DNA from: an uncultured Clostridia bacterium
Lineage (GTDB): Bacteria > Bacillota > Clostridia > Oscillospirales > Ruminococcaceae
Assembly (NCBI GenBank): GCA_947177695.1
Contig: CAMWVO010000028.1
Location: 1-11,452 of the forward strand
DNA length: 11,452 bases
Reading direction: 5' to 3'
Shown piece after piece: positions 1 through 7,614 of the stretch (the stretch's first letter is position 1; every line of letters begins with the position of its first letter). Under the pieces are notes generated by a model that saw only the letters and a program-made list of their open reading frames with translations, made no database searches and had not been told where the DNA came from. The translations under genes were made by a program, and so were the position numbers.

Positions 1-118
1 CCTCGCCCTTTGGAAACCTCGCCAGCTGGGCTCAGCTGGACCAGCTGATGTCGGCAGCTTCGCCGCCTAAAAATTTTAGCGCGACTGCGAAAGTCGTCAA
101 AAAAATTTTATTTACCTA
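1..118. other. Upstream intergenic stretch, no gene identified
   Basis: No supported gene lies here. The third forward frame is open from the window edge to a stop at 121-123 and could be the tail of a gene starting outside the window, but the peptide is not recognised. CAGCTG occurs three times in close succession (23-28, 33-38, 42-47). A short stem CGACT/AGTCG follows near 83-98, flanked by A/T-rich AAATTTT sequence. The base composition changes sharply from G/C-rich before about 65 to A/T-rich after it. Confidence 0.4.
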
Positions 119-147
119 TTGACAAATCAGGTCTATTGTGATAGACT
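119..147 (+). promoter_or_regulatory. Sigma-A-type promoter of the blaI-M56 operon
   Basis: A perfect -35 hexamer TTGACA (119-124) is followed after 17 bases by TAGACT (142-147), a 4/6 match to TATAAT. The start of transcription is expected near 154. The -10 element lies inside the first operator dyad, so a bound repressor would block polymerase directly. Confidence 0.8.
130..147. promoter_or_regulatory. BlaI-type operator dyad 1
   Basis: The core is a perfect inverted repeat, GTCTAT-TGTG-ATAGAC (131-146), covering the -10 region and part of the promoter spacer. BlaI/MecI repressors bind such dyads as dimers in front of their own operons. Assignment to this BlaI rests on position and on the matching second dyad. 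Confidence 0.75.
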
Positions 148-156
148 TTTCTTAGA

Positions 157-174
157 GGTCTACAACAATAGACC
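157..174. promoter_or_regulatory. BlaI-type operator dyad 2
   Basis: Perfect inverted repeat GGTCTA-CAACAA-TAGACC, just downstream of the expected transcription start. Its half-site GGTCTA is also present in dyad 1, and the two centres are 27 bases apart, between two and three helical turns. The pair resembles the double-operator arrangement of bla and mec systems. Confidence 0.75.
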
Positions 175-198
175 GTGTTTTGGAAAAGGAGTAACATT

Positions 199-558
199 AT
201 GAACATAACAGACAGCGAAATGAAGCTTATGAAGCTTATCTGGGACAACGAACCCGTCAAGTCGGGCGAAGTGGTGGCTATGGCGGCGGAAGCCTACGGC
301 TGGAAAAAATCCACGGTGTATACTATCGTCAAGAAGCTTGTGAACAAGGGCGCGATAAAAAGCGAGAAAGCCGTGATAGTCTCATGTATCGGGCGGGACG
401 GCGCGCTGTCCGAAAGCTCCGAGACGGTGATAAACAAGAATTTCGGAGGCTCGCTGCCCATGTTTTTAGCGGCGTTTCTCAGCCGTGAGAAGCTTACCCG
501 CTCCGAAGCCGAGGAGCTGAAACGCCTTATCGACGACCACACGGAGGGATCAAAATGA
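199..558 (+). CDS. BlaI/MecI-family transcriptional repressor
   Basis: Predicted 119-residue winged-helix repressor of the BlaI/MecI family, which represses its own operon as a dimer until inactivated through a partner M56 protease. The ATG at 199 is chosen because AAAAGGAG (184-191) sits 7 bases before it and the protein then begins MNITDSEMKLMKLIW, the classic family start; an upstream GTG at 175 in the same frame has no ribosome binding site and overlaps the operator. Residues 1-55 form the helix-turn-helix and wing, with recognition helix around GWKKSTVYTIVKKL. The C-terminal dimerisation part contains N81-F82, matching the Asn-Phe bond cleaved in staphylococcal BlaI and MecI. The stop overlaps the next start (ATGA), so the two genes are translationally coupled. 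The protein is at the short end for the family, and the gene controlled besides its own operon is unknown. Confidence 0.93.
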   Translation: MNITDSEMKLMKLIWDNEPVKSGEVVAMAAEAYGWKKSTVYTIVKKLVNKGAIKSEKAVIVSCIGRDGALSESSETVINKNFGGSLPMFLAAFLSREKLTRSEAEELKRLIDDHTEGSK

Positions 559-3500
559 CCGCTGTATTTCAAACCGTACTGAACATGAGCATTACGGGCG
601 CGTACATAGCCGCAGCGATAATCGTCCTGCGGCTTGTTATGAAAAAGCTTCCCAAGCGGTTTTCCTACGCGCTTTGGATAATTCTGGGGATACGTCTGCT
701 CTGTCCGTTTTCGTTTTCCTCGGCGGCAAGCCTGTTCAATCTGGTGAAGCCCGAAACCGCCGAAAACACAGTGACCACTCAAATGACCTATATCCCGCAA
801 AATATCGAGCACGCGCCAAAACCGCAGGTAACTGTCGCTCCGCCGATTTTGGACGACGCTGTCAACGAGGCGATAACCGAAAGCCTGCCGCCCCCAACTC
901 CCGAAAACAGCGCTGACCCCATGCAGGTCGTGCTGTTTGCGGCGGCAATAGTGTGGCTTGCGGGCGTAGCGGTCATGGCGGCGTACACCGTTATCTCCTA
1001 TTTCTCGGTACGGAAAAAGCTTGCGGGGGCTACGCTTCTGCGGGATAACATCTACACCTGCGGAAATATCGGCACGCCCTTTGTGTACGGTACTGTCCGT
1101 CCGAAAATATATCTTCCCGAGGACATTCCCGAAGCCGACACCGACTACATTCTCGCCCACGAGCGCACTCATATTCGCCGCGGTGACCACATTGTCAAGC
1201 TTATTGCGATGGCTGCGCTTTGTCTACACTGGTTCAATCCGCTTGTGTGGGTGTCCTACAAGCTTATGACAAAGGACATGGAGCTTTCCTGCGACGAGAG
1301 AGCGGTCTCCCGCTTTGACAGGGACGTGCGCAAGGACTACGCAAACGCGCTTCTGAACATTTCCGCGCGTCAAAATCACATCTCTCTCGGAGGTATCCTT
1401 GCGTTCGGGGAGAGCAATATCAAGTCCCGAATAAAGGGAGTTCTCGCCGCGAAAAAGCCTACAGTGATAGTTACAGCCGTGTCTGTAATAGCCGTGGCGG
1501 CTGCGGCTGTGTGTCTGCTTACAAACGCAAAAAACAGCGCAGAGGATAACCCCCGTGAAATGCATACGACGCACATTACTTTCCCTTTCAACTCAACTGG
1601 CATGGCTGTCTGGACAACGTCCTCGGACAAACCCTTTGACGTGCGTTTCTTAATGCCGGCGGGCTGGCGGTATGCCGCTCCCGCCGGGGACGTCAAGGCA
1701 TACTGGGAGGGCTTTAGCTCTCCCAGGAATATTCTGGACGAAAACGATCAAATTGTGGGGACTGTAGCTTTCAGCAGAATTGAGATAGGTTATAACGGCG
1801 ATGAAGATTACCGCAGCACAGTTTACGAGCAAATAGTGCTTGATTATTTTAAAAGCTGGTACGGTGACTACAAGTCTGTCCGCTCCGATCAAGACGGAGG
1901 AAGCGGTGTTGCCTCCGTTACGTCGAAAGACCCGGAAACAGGCACTGAGACCCGTTATCATGCCGCTTTAGGCTATAACACAAATATTTCCGTCTATGTG
2001 GGTATCCGGTTCAAGGAGGGCGCGGTCACGGACGAAGAGCTGGAAATGATAGCCGAAAGCATTTACTTTAATAAAAAAACACTCTATACAGACGAAATAG
2101 AAATGTTCAGCAATTATCTGGAAACTCACTACACATGGGCGTTTATGCGTACTTCGGAAAATATGCTGCCGCCCTCGGCATACACCGACAACAGAGACCT
2201 TATAAGCTATATGGATCTTAGGCTGAAACGCGATACAACTCTATATGACGGGTTGTATCTTAAAAATATCGTTATTAAGGACGGAGAAATTGAGCGCGGC
2301 GAAATGGCAGACGGACATGAGTGGGTTTCTCTTCCCTACGAAATAACCTATACTTTTCCCGACCATAGCAATGAGCAGGTGATCAGTGAAACCGCATATT
2401 TTGAATACTACAAAACGCACGGCGCTGTACGCATTTCTTCCTGCTGGCTTGGAAGTTCGGGAGACCGTTTGGCTCTCGGCGAACCTGACGGTGAACCTCC
2501 CTACGAATTCGACTTCAAGGCAGGCACAGCAAAGCTTACCGAAAGGCTTTTTGAGGACTATCTCTACAGCTACTACAATGCGGTTTTCAACGGCGGAGTA
2601 AACTACGAAAGCTTTGATATCGGCAAGTACACCGACAGAGACGACCTGAAAAACTATTTGCGGCTGAAATTGATCTACGATCTTGACGCTTACGAACGGT
2701 ACGATCTTATAAGCATTGAGGTGGGAGATTCCCATACTGACGGCAGTACCCTTCTAAGCGGCGTTAAGCCTGACGGCACAAAATGGATGACCGTCCCGTG
2801 TGAAATTACCTATAAAGACACATGGGACGGCAGCGAAAGCAGCTGGGGCAGAAGCGCGTATTTTGAGTACAACGATGACAACGGATTTGTCCGAATGACA
2901 GCCGTTGCCGACGGCAGCACAGGGGCGCATTACTCTGTTGAGACCTTAAGTCAAAGCCTTCCCTACGATATTGATCTGAAAGACGGCACGGAGAAGCTTT
3001 TGAATTCTCCCGCGGTAAGGAGGCTTGCTTCGTCGGATTTTGAAACTTCTGACACGGGTTCATTACCCACATATTTAAAGGAAGTATGCGAGCCGTACAT
3101 TATCGACTACTGGAACTATTTTCTCAAGCTTGGAGACTTTGAGCCCACCGACTATATTTCCGACCCCGATATGCTGTATTACGCAAATTCCGTGAAGTAC
3201 CACAATGCAGGCTACATAAGCCATGGTATACGCGAGTTGAACGGCGTCATACTCAGACTTGAGAATTTCGGTTCGATATCCGAGACCAGAGACTGGGCGT
3301 ACTTCAAGTACGATCTTGGAATTATTGTTGACGATATTTCCGACTTCAACGAAAACGCTTTTAAGGACTACACCGCATATTTTGAGATCGACAAAACCGA
3401 CGGCGGATACGAAATTTACCGCGCCTATACCAATTTTGATCTGGGTGACTTCGGTCTGCCGAATGAGCCTTTAAGCTTTCCGCTCCCGAATTTCGACCTG

Positions 3501-4637
3501 AAAGCCGCTGTGAGGAACAATCTTAGAATGGACAGCTTTGTCATTACCGAACCGATCCTGCACTACGACGGCATGGGCGGTCTAAGCAGCACGGGTCAGG
3601 ACGACGGAGACGTGACGGTACGCTTCTCAATGCCCCAAAACTGGAGCGCGGACAACGGTATCGTATATCCGCTGAAAGACTACAATACGGGAAACATAAA
3701 GATAATTGAATTTGGTCCCGCCTACCCCGCAAGCGAAACTATCCCCCGCGTGGACTTCCTCACGGATTACGCCTACGGTGACGAGATAACCCTCCTTGAC
3801 GAGGAGCATTACGAGGGCGACAACCTGCTCTACACCGATTTCTACCACACATGGAAGTATTCCTCCGAAATGCAGAGAGAGCTGGAGCAGTACATTTACA
3901 CCGTTGACCGCGGCGGGTACTCCATTAACGTCTACGCCTATCCCGACGATCTGTTCATGACCCGCTGGATATGCGAGGAGATACTTAAAACTCTGACTAT
4001 CGAGAAAGCAGGTACACAACGTCAGACAGAGACACCGGCGGTCTCCGCGGCATCTCCCGAAGAATTGCGCGAAAGTCTGCAAGCCCTTGAAGCTTCTCTT
4101 AAAAGCGAAAGCCTGAGCAATTCAATTACCTATGGCGTAATTGATATTGACCGCGACGGCTCCGACGAGTTTTTCGCCGTGCTTTCAAAGGGTGATCAGG
4201 GCTACAATGAGGTGCGGTTTTACAGCGCAGACCTTACGCCGCTGCTTCTGACCGACGGCTTTTCAAGAGACGGCAGCACATATTTTATGTATGACGGAAC
4301 AAATTCCTGTATGCTGATGTTTTCGGACTATACACATTCCTACTTTCTGAAAAATGAAAAGGTATTCGCACTATACGGCGACGGAAGCATGGCGGAATTT
4401 TTTGAAGCGGTCTGGACGGCGGACTCTCCGCGCGAAGATCTGAAACGCACGGAAACGTATGTGAATTCCTCAAAAGCGTCGGAAAGCGACTACGATTCCG
4501 CCTATAGCGAGTTTATGGGCGGACAGCTCAGCGATATTTACTACATTTACGACGGAAAGCTTTACCTTGGCTCCGAGCAGGTCAGAAGCAGCGGAGATGT
4601 ATTTGACAATTACTATCAAAGCAGAAACGCCGCGTAA
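555..4637 (+). CDS. Giant BlaR1/MecR1-type M56 membrane metalloprotease with repeat-built extracellular sensor
   Basis: This 1,360-residue protein begins with a BlaR1-type module. Membrane segments lie at about 12-30, 38-56, 125-150 and 303-323. The zinc protease domain has HERTH (202-206), the family motif HWFNPLVW (225-232) and SCDE (245-248). In BlaR1 this domain acts in the cytoplasm and leads to loss of BlaI. The usual outer penicillin-binding domain is absent. Instead residues 324-1360 are predicted outside the membrane and contain a module with VRFLMPAGW (about 352-510), three degenerate repeats of about 145-155 residues (513-655, 658-810, 837-981), a second copy of the first module with VRFSMPQNW (about 1016-1152), and a C-terminal part with DIDRDGSDE (1197-1205), like calcium-binding FG-GAP/VCBS loops. 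The repeats share a helical start, then strands ending YEITY and AYFEY, which suggests an NTF2-like fold (inference). GGAGGG at 543-548 precedes the ATG. The ligand is unknown, and the absence of a transpeptidase domain argues against direct beta-lactam sensing. Confidence 0.9.
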   Translation: MTAVFQTVLNMSITGAYIAAAIIVLRLVMKKLPKRFSYALWIILGIRLLCPFSFSSAASLFNLVKPETAENTVTTQMTYIPQNIEHAPKPQVTVAPPILDDAVNEAITESLPPPTPENSADPMQVVLFAAAIVWLAGVAVMAAYTVISYFSVRKKLAGATLLRDNIYTCGNIGTPFVYGTVRPKIYLPEDIPEADTDYILAHERTHIRRGDHIVKLIAMAALCLHWFNPLVWVSYKLMTKDMELSCDERAVSRFDRDVRKDYANALLNISARQNHISLGGILAFGESNIKSRIKGVLAAKKPTVIVTAVSVIAVAAAAVCLLTNAKNSAEDNPREMHTTHITFPFNSTGMAVWTTSSDKPFDVRFLMPAGWRYAAPAGDVKAYWEGFSSPRNILDENDQIVGTVAFSRIEIGYNGDEDYRSTVYEQIVLDYFKSWYGDYKSVRSDQDGGSGVASVTSKDPETGTETRYHAALGYNTNISVYVGIRFKEGAVTDEELEMIAESIYFNKKTLYTDEIEMFSNYLETHYTWAFMRTSENMLPPSAYTDNRDLISYMDLRLKRDTTLYDGLYLKNIVIKDGEIERGEMADGHEWVSLPYEITYTFPDHSNEQVISETAYFEYYKTHGAVRISSCWLGSSGDRLALGEPDGEPPYEFDFKAGTAKLTERLFEDYLYSYYNAVFNGGVNYESFDIGKYTDRDDLKNYLRLKLIYDLDAYERYDLISIEVGDSHTDGSTLLSGVKPDGTKWMTVPCEITYKDTWDGSESSWGRSAYFEYNDDNGFVRMTAVADGSTGAHYSVETLSQSLPYDIDLKDGTEKLLNSPAVRRLASSDFETSDTGSLPTYLKEVCEPYIIDYWNYFLKLGDFEPTDYISDPDMLYYANSVKYHNAGYISHGIRELNGVILRLENFGSISETRDWAYFKYDLGIIVDDISDFNENAFKDYTAYFEIDKTDGGYEIYRAYTNFDLGDFGLPNEPLSFPLPNFDLKAAVRNNLRMDSFVITEPILHYDGMGGLSSTGQDDGDVTVRFSMPQNWSADNGIVYPLKDYNTGNIKIIEFGPAYPASETIPRVDFLTDYAYGDEITLLDEEHYEGDNLLYTDFYHTWKYSSEMQRELEQYIYTVDRGGYSINVYAYPDDLFMTRWICEEILKTLTIEKAGTQRQTETPAVSAASPEELRESLQALEASLKSESLSNSITYGVIDIDRDGSDEFFAVLSKGDQGYNEVRFYSADLTPLLLTDGFSRDGSTYFMYDGTNSCMLMFSDYTHSYFLKNEKVFALYGDGSMAEFFEAVWTADSPREDLKRTETYVNSSKASESDYDSAYSEFMGGQLSDIYYIYDGKLYLGSEQVRSSGDVFDNYYQSRNAA

Positions 4638-4697
4638 AAAATAAAGCTGCTCTAAAGGCAAGTCGGGGTAAGTACAGAAGTATTTACATTTAATTTG

Positions 4698-4736
4698 AAA
4701 GTCTGCGCAGAAAATCTACGCAGACTTTTCCTTTTT
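4698..4736 (+). terminator. Rho-independent terminator of the blaI-M56 operon
   Basis: Ten-base stem AAAGTCTGCG (4698-4707) / CGCAGACTTT (4719-4728), with a further AGA/TCT pairing inside the loop after one mismatch. It is followed by a T-rich tail (TTTTCCTTTTT, overlapping the stem end) and lies about 60 bases after the M56 stop codon. Confidence 0.88.
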
Positions 4737-4740
4737 GTCG

Positions 4741-4845
4741 TATTTCCCTCGGTCGGTGTCTGCTGTGGGAATATAGTAAGCGTCAATCTGCTGTGCCCTT
4801 TATCTGCTCGACTTGTTTGGAGCATGAACCACGATTGCCGATTTG
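4741..4845. other. Unassigned intergenic sequence between the terminators
   Basis: This stretch is rather G/C-rich for an intergenic region. On the minus strand a frame reads IDAYYIPTADTDRGKYDKK and stops at a TAG near 4718, with another stop just upstream. A second minus frame is open for 65 codons from an ATG at 4849 but shows no ribosome binding site and no recognisable domain. It may be a decayed gene end or a dispersed repeat; neither can be shown here. Confidence 0.3.
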
Positions 4846-4886
4846 CCAAAAAATAACCCCACAGGGTTCACAAAATAGCCTGTGAG
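4846..4886 (-). terminator. Probable terminator of the LysR gene
   Basis: Read on the minus strand, CTCACAGG (4886-4879) pairs with CCTGTGGG (4865-4858), including one G-U pair, around a 13-base loop. A T-rich run TTATTTTTT (4848-4856) follows. It lies about 30 bases after the LysR stop. The loop is long and the stem modest. Confidence 0.6.
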
Positions 4887-4915
4887 TTTATTAAAATTTT
4901 TAGATGTTTTAAAAT

Positions 4916-5797
4916 TTACTTCCCCTCAAATCTACTGCACAATTCTTTAACAAACAATTCCGCAATAGGCGAAAACACCTGATACTTTTTCCAGATAATA
5001 TACATTTTAGTTTCAAGCCTCGGTTCAAGGGGACGGAAACAAAGTCCGCTTTCCTTGCTTGTGTCCGTAAGCTTGTCAAAGGTCAGCATATAGCCAAGTC
5101 CCTCGCGGACAAAAACCGCGCCGTTATAGCAGAGATTGAGAGTACCCGAAAAGCTGAGCTTTTCCGCATTCTCTCCGCACCAGCGGGGAATATCCACTCT
5201 CATCGCCTGATCGGAGCATATCAGCGGCAGACCGTACAAGTCCTCCGCACGAACGGTTTTCTTTTTTGCAAGGGGACAGTCCCGCCGCATAACAACGCCC
5301 CACACGTCCGCACCCTGCACTTCAAGGTAATTATACTTCGACAGGTCGGGAGGTTCAACAATAAACGCCAAGTCCAGCAGACCCCTGTCCAATTTTTCGG
5401 CGACCTGTTCGGTGTTTCCGCTTGAAAGATGATACCGCAGCATAGGATATTTTTCGGTAAAACTTTTTACAGCCTGCGCAAGATATTTTATCAGATATGA
5501 TTCGGCGCAGCCTATATAAATATCGCCGCCGTTTATTTCGTCCAAGGAAGAAAATTCCGCCACGGTCTTGTCGGTCATTTCAATAATATCCTCCGCACGC
5601 TTTCGCAGAAGCATACCCTCGTCGGTAAGCCGCAATCCGCCGTTTTTTCGGATAAAGAGCTTTTTGCCAAGCTCCTCCTCCAACGCTTTCATTTCCTTTG
5701 AAAGAGACGGCTGAGAAACGTGCAGGGTCTCGGAGGCTCTTGTCATGTTTTCCTCCCGTGCGATTTCCAGAAAATATCTTAACGTGCGCAGTTCCAT
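4916..5797 (-). CDS. LysR-family transcriptional regulator
   Basis: This 293-residue protein has the normal LysR length and layout. Residues 1-60 are the winged helix-turn-helix (MELRTLRYFLEIAREENMTR, then ASETLHVSQPSLSKEMKALE), a linker helix follows to about residue 88, and residues 90-290 are the two-lobed effector-binding domain, beginning GDIYIGCAES. LysR proteins act as tetramers that usually activate a target operon when a small metabolite binds. The ATG at 5795-5797 has GGAG 8 bases upstream (5806-5809). The gene is transcribed alone between two minus-strand terminators. No divergent target gene adjoins it, but a T-N11-A dyad of LysR type lies in front of the hydrolase operon about 1.9 kb away, making that operon a candidate target. 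The effector cannot be read from sequence. Confidence 0.93.
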   Translation of the reverse strand: MELRTLRYFLEIAREENMTRASETLHVSQPSLSKEMKALEEELGKKLFIRKNGGLRLTDEGMLLRKRAEDIIEMTDKTVAEFSSLDEINGGDIYIGCAESYLIKYLAQAVKSFTEKYPMLRYHLSSGNTEQVAEKLDRGLLDLAFIVEPPDLSKYNYLEVQGADVWGVVMRRDCPLAKKKTVRAEDLYGLPLICSDQAMRVDIPRWCGENAEKLSFSGTLNLCYNGAVFVREGLGYMLTFDKLTDTSKESGLCFRPLEPRLETKMYIIWKKYQVFSPIAELFVKELCSRFEGK

Positions 5798-5895
5798 TTT
5801 ATCATCTCCGATTTGTCAAGTACTTTTATTAAAAAATGTTTCCTCATAACAGCTTGTCGGTATTATTGCTGACCGTAAGGCTTTTTGTTATATAT

Positions 5896-5936
5896 TGAAA
5901 AAGAAGCTGCGGACGTTATTAACGCCGCGCAGCTTC
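5896..5936 (-). terminator. Rho-independent terminator of the kinase operon
   Basis: GAAGCTGCG (5903-5911) and CGCAGCTTC (5928-5936) form a perfect nine-base stem, extended inside by CGTT/AACG around a three-base loop. On the minus strand TTTTTCA follows immediately, while no T-run follows on the plus strand, so it serves the minus-strand operon ending at 5948. Confidence 0.9.
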
Positions 5937-5947
5937 GGTGATTAGGA

Positions 5948-6550
5948 TCAAAGCCATTTTTTCAAATCATCGCTGCGGCATTCCCCGACAAAGCATTCAA
6001 TATTATTAAAACATTCGGGAGCCAATGCAAAAGCCGTTATTCTCAAATGCCCCTCCACAATAACAAAATGCTCAAAGTCAGACGTTAATAAAATCGTTCT
6101 TGGAAATTTACCGCCGCTTTTTAGAAATTCCGCAGCCTTAACAAAACCCGCATTGCTCTGCTCATAAATTTCAGTTCCGGTTAAAACAGTCTGCGCGGCT
6201 TTCAAAGGCGAGCGCGTCCCCTGCGATAATTCGTTCCAGTAGCTGTAATCAATGTACCTTATCTTGTTCAGGTCGCCGCTTACAAAATTGCATAAGCTCC
6301 AGCTGATTTTTGTGGGAAATCTTTCAAATAATTCACGGTTCAAGCCGTATCCGCGAAATTCTCCCAACAGCTTTTTTCTTGCAGCATTTTCAGCGGCGCT
6401 GTTCAGATCAACAGATAATATTATGCTCTCGTTAAAAGAAAGCGCGTTCATAATTTCTTTGATTTGCTCCGAAAATCTCTCGGAGCGGTACTCTGCCTTT
6501 AAAAATTCCGCGATCATTTCTTCCTCGGAGCTTGCTCTCAAAATATTCAC
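5948..6550 (-). CDS. ParB/sulfiredoxin-fold-like protein of unknown function
   Basis: A 200-residue protein with no assigned function. The C-terminal part (about 130-200) reads FPRTILLTS, FVIVEGHLRITAFAL and ECFVGE. This matches the ParB/sulfiredoxin-like pattern, in which a strand, a GH(x)R or GERR turn and a helix form a nucleotide-binding pocket (here E166-G167-H168-L169-R170). The N-terminal 120 residues are mostly helical and show no known motif. The start is a GTG at 6548-6550; GGAGG (6562-6566) overlaps the TAA of the upstream kinase gene and lies 11 bases away, slightly long. Only 16 bases separate the two genes, so they are co-transcribed and the proteins may work together. It could be a nuclease-like, kinase-like (SerK is a ParB-fold kinase) or purely binding protein. 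The fold call is moderate; no function is proposed. Confidence 0.75.
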   Translation of the reverse strand: MNILRASSEEEMIAEFLKAEYRSERFSEQIKEIMNALSFNESIILSVDLNSAAENAARKKLLGEFRGYGLNRELFERFPTKISWSLCNFVSGDLNKIRYIDYSYWNELSQGTRSPLKAAQTVLTGTEIYEQSNAGFVKAAEFLKSGGKFPRTILLTSDFEHFVIVEGHLRITAFALAPECFNNIECFVGECRSDDLKKWL

Positions 6551-6566
6551 GTTACAGTCCGCCTCC

Positions 6567-7493
6567 TTATTGCAAATCCAAGCTGTCGAGATAGCCTTTT
6601 AAACGGTTTTCTGTTTCTTTATCACCAATGCTTTTAAAAAAGATCAGAGAATCCAAAGCGGAATATATATGGAACGTGCTTTCAAAAGTATCAAATTCAG
6701 ATTTGCGGTAAGAGGTACGGTAATGTTCCAAAAATGTATTTCTTAACAAAACGCTTTCCTGCTCGCTGTAATTCAGCTTCATCCAGAATGTCAATCGGGA
6801 AATATCCGCCATCCAGTTGAACGCCATTGCATCGTCCCAGTCGATAAGCAATATCTCGCCGTTATCCTGCACAATAACGTTTTTCTTTGACAAATCTCCA
6901 TGACACAAAACAGACGGCAAGTCGTCAAAATCACGCAGCATATCAAAGAACTTCCTTTTCATTTTTCTTAACTGAATTTCCGATATTGTGTCCTTTAATT
7001 CGCTTTCAATTCTGTCAAATTCGTCCTCAAAGAAATCTGTCATGCTGTCATAACAGGCAATACCGCTGCCTATATACCCAAAGTTTTTTATGTGTATGCT
7101 GTGGACGGAAGAAACCAGTTCCGCTAATTTGGCAAAAAGCTTGATTTCCTGCTCTCTGTCAAACAATATTTTGTCAGCAGCTGTTCCCTTTATCTCACGC
7201 TCTATCAGGTAACCGTTCGGATATATTTGGTCGTTTCGGCTGTATGCTTTCAGTTCGGCGCAGGGAATATTATTCAGAGTTAAAATTTGATTTACAAATT
7301 GAACTTTGCCGTCCTCGGGCCAGTCCGTACTTCTGAATAGCTTTAGAATATAATGCCTGCCTGATACGGTAAAGGAATATACGAAATTATTAGTAACATT
7401 TTCAAATTTCCTTATTTCCTCGGCGCAGCAGCCAAAATTGCTCTTGATTATTTTATTGACTGTTTCAAGCATTGTATCGGTTTCTGTGTTCAT
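6567..7493 (-). CDS. Aminoglycoside-phosphotransferase-family (APH) kinase
   Basis: This 308-residue protein has a protein-kinase-like APH fold. K51 in YILKLF is the likely ATP-binding lysine. The catalytic loop is LCHGDLSKKNVIV (H198, G199, D200, N205), and LLIDWDD (about 215-221, D218) supplies the metal-binding aspartate. Such enzymes transfer phosphate from ATP to a hydroxyl group of aminoglycosides, macrolides, choline, homoserine or other small molecules. The substrate cannot be told from these motifs, so this should not be read as proven antibiotic resistance. The ATG at 7491-7493 has GGAGG 5 bases upstream. The gene is first in an operon with the ParB-like gene and is preceded by a short leader ORF, which suggests translation-linked control of expression. 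Confidence 0.88.
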   Translation of the reverse strand: MNTETDTMLETVNKIIKSNFGCCAEEIRKFENVTNNFVYSFTVSGRHYILKLFRSTDWPEDGKVQFVNQILTLNNIPCAELKAYSRNDQIYPNGYLIEREIKGTAADKILFDREQEIKLFAKLAELVSSVHSIHIKNFGYIGSGIACYDSMTDFFEDEFDRIESELKDTISEIQLRKMKRKFFDMLRDFDDLPSVLCHGDLSKKNVIVQDNGEILLIDWDDAMAFNWMADISRLTFWMKLNYSEQESVLLRNTFLEHYRTSYRKSEFDTFESTFHIYSALDSLIFFKSIGDKETENRLKGYLDSLDLQ

Positions 7494-7516
7494 AATATCC
7501 TCCTCTTTTGGAAGGA

Positions 7517-7564
7517 CTAAAAATACATAACCCTCCCAAATTGTTTCAATGTTTGTTTATTCAT
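7517..7564 (-). CDS. Putative 15-residue leader peptide ahead of the APH kinase gene
   Basis: ATG at 7562-7564 opens a frame encoding MNKQTLKQFGRVMYF, ending in TAG at 7517-7519. AAAGGAGG (7575-7582) lies 10 bases upstream, stronger than most binding sites in this window. The frame sits about 44 bases after the predicted transcription start, and its stop is 23 bases before the kinase ATG. In the mRNA, GGGAGGG at the end of the leader (7537-7531) could pair with CCTTCC between the genes (7515-7510), close to the kinase binding site. This layout resembles leader-controlled resistance genes such as erm and cat, but the peptide itself is not a known leader. Confidence 0.5.
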   Translation of the reverse strand: MNKQTLKQFGRVMYF

Positions 7565-7614
7565 AATTAAAACTCCTCCTTTCATTAAAATTTGCATATC
7601 ATAATGCTTATATA

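Noticed and set aside
175..198. GTG at 175 as the start of the BlaI-type repressor
   Set aside because: It directly abuts the second operator, has no ribosome binding site, and adds residues not found in the family; the ATG at 199 has AAAAGGAG at ideal spacing.
294..1190. A 298-codon minus-strand frame opposite blaI and the M56 gene
   Set aside because: Opposite two well-supported genes. Its sequence is rich in R, G and H with no domain or ribosome binding site, as expected from a shadow frame.
4652..4849. 65-codon minus-strand ORF between the M56 and LysR genes
   Set aside because: It has no ribosome binding site or domain and runs through the terminator hairpin of the M56 operon. The sequence is kept only as an unexplained intergenic stretch.
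5814..5819. TTGACA (minus strand) as the -35 of the LysR gene
   Set aside because: It is only about 16 bases from the start codon, so the matching -10 would fall inside the coding region and after the ribosome binding site.
6567..7493. Naming the kinase as a specific aminoglycoside resistance gene
   Set aside because: Only general APH motifs are visible. The family also includes homoserine, choline, macrolide and fructosamine kinases, and no subfamily signature was recognised.
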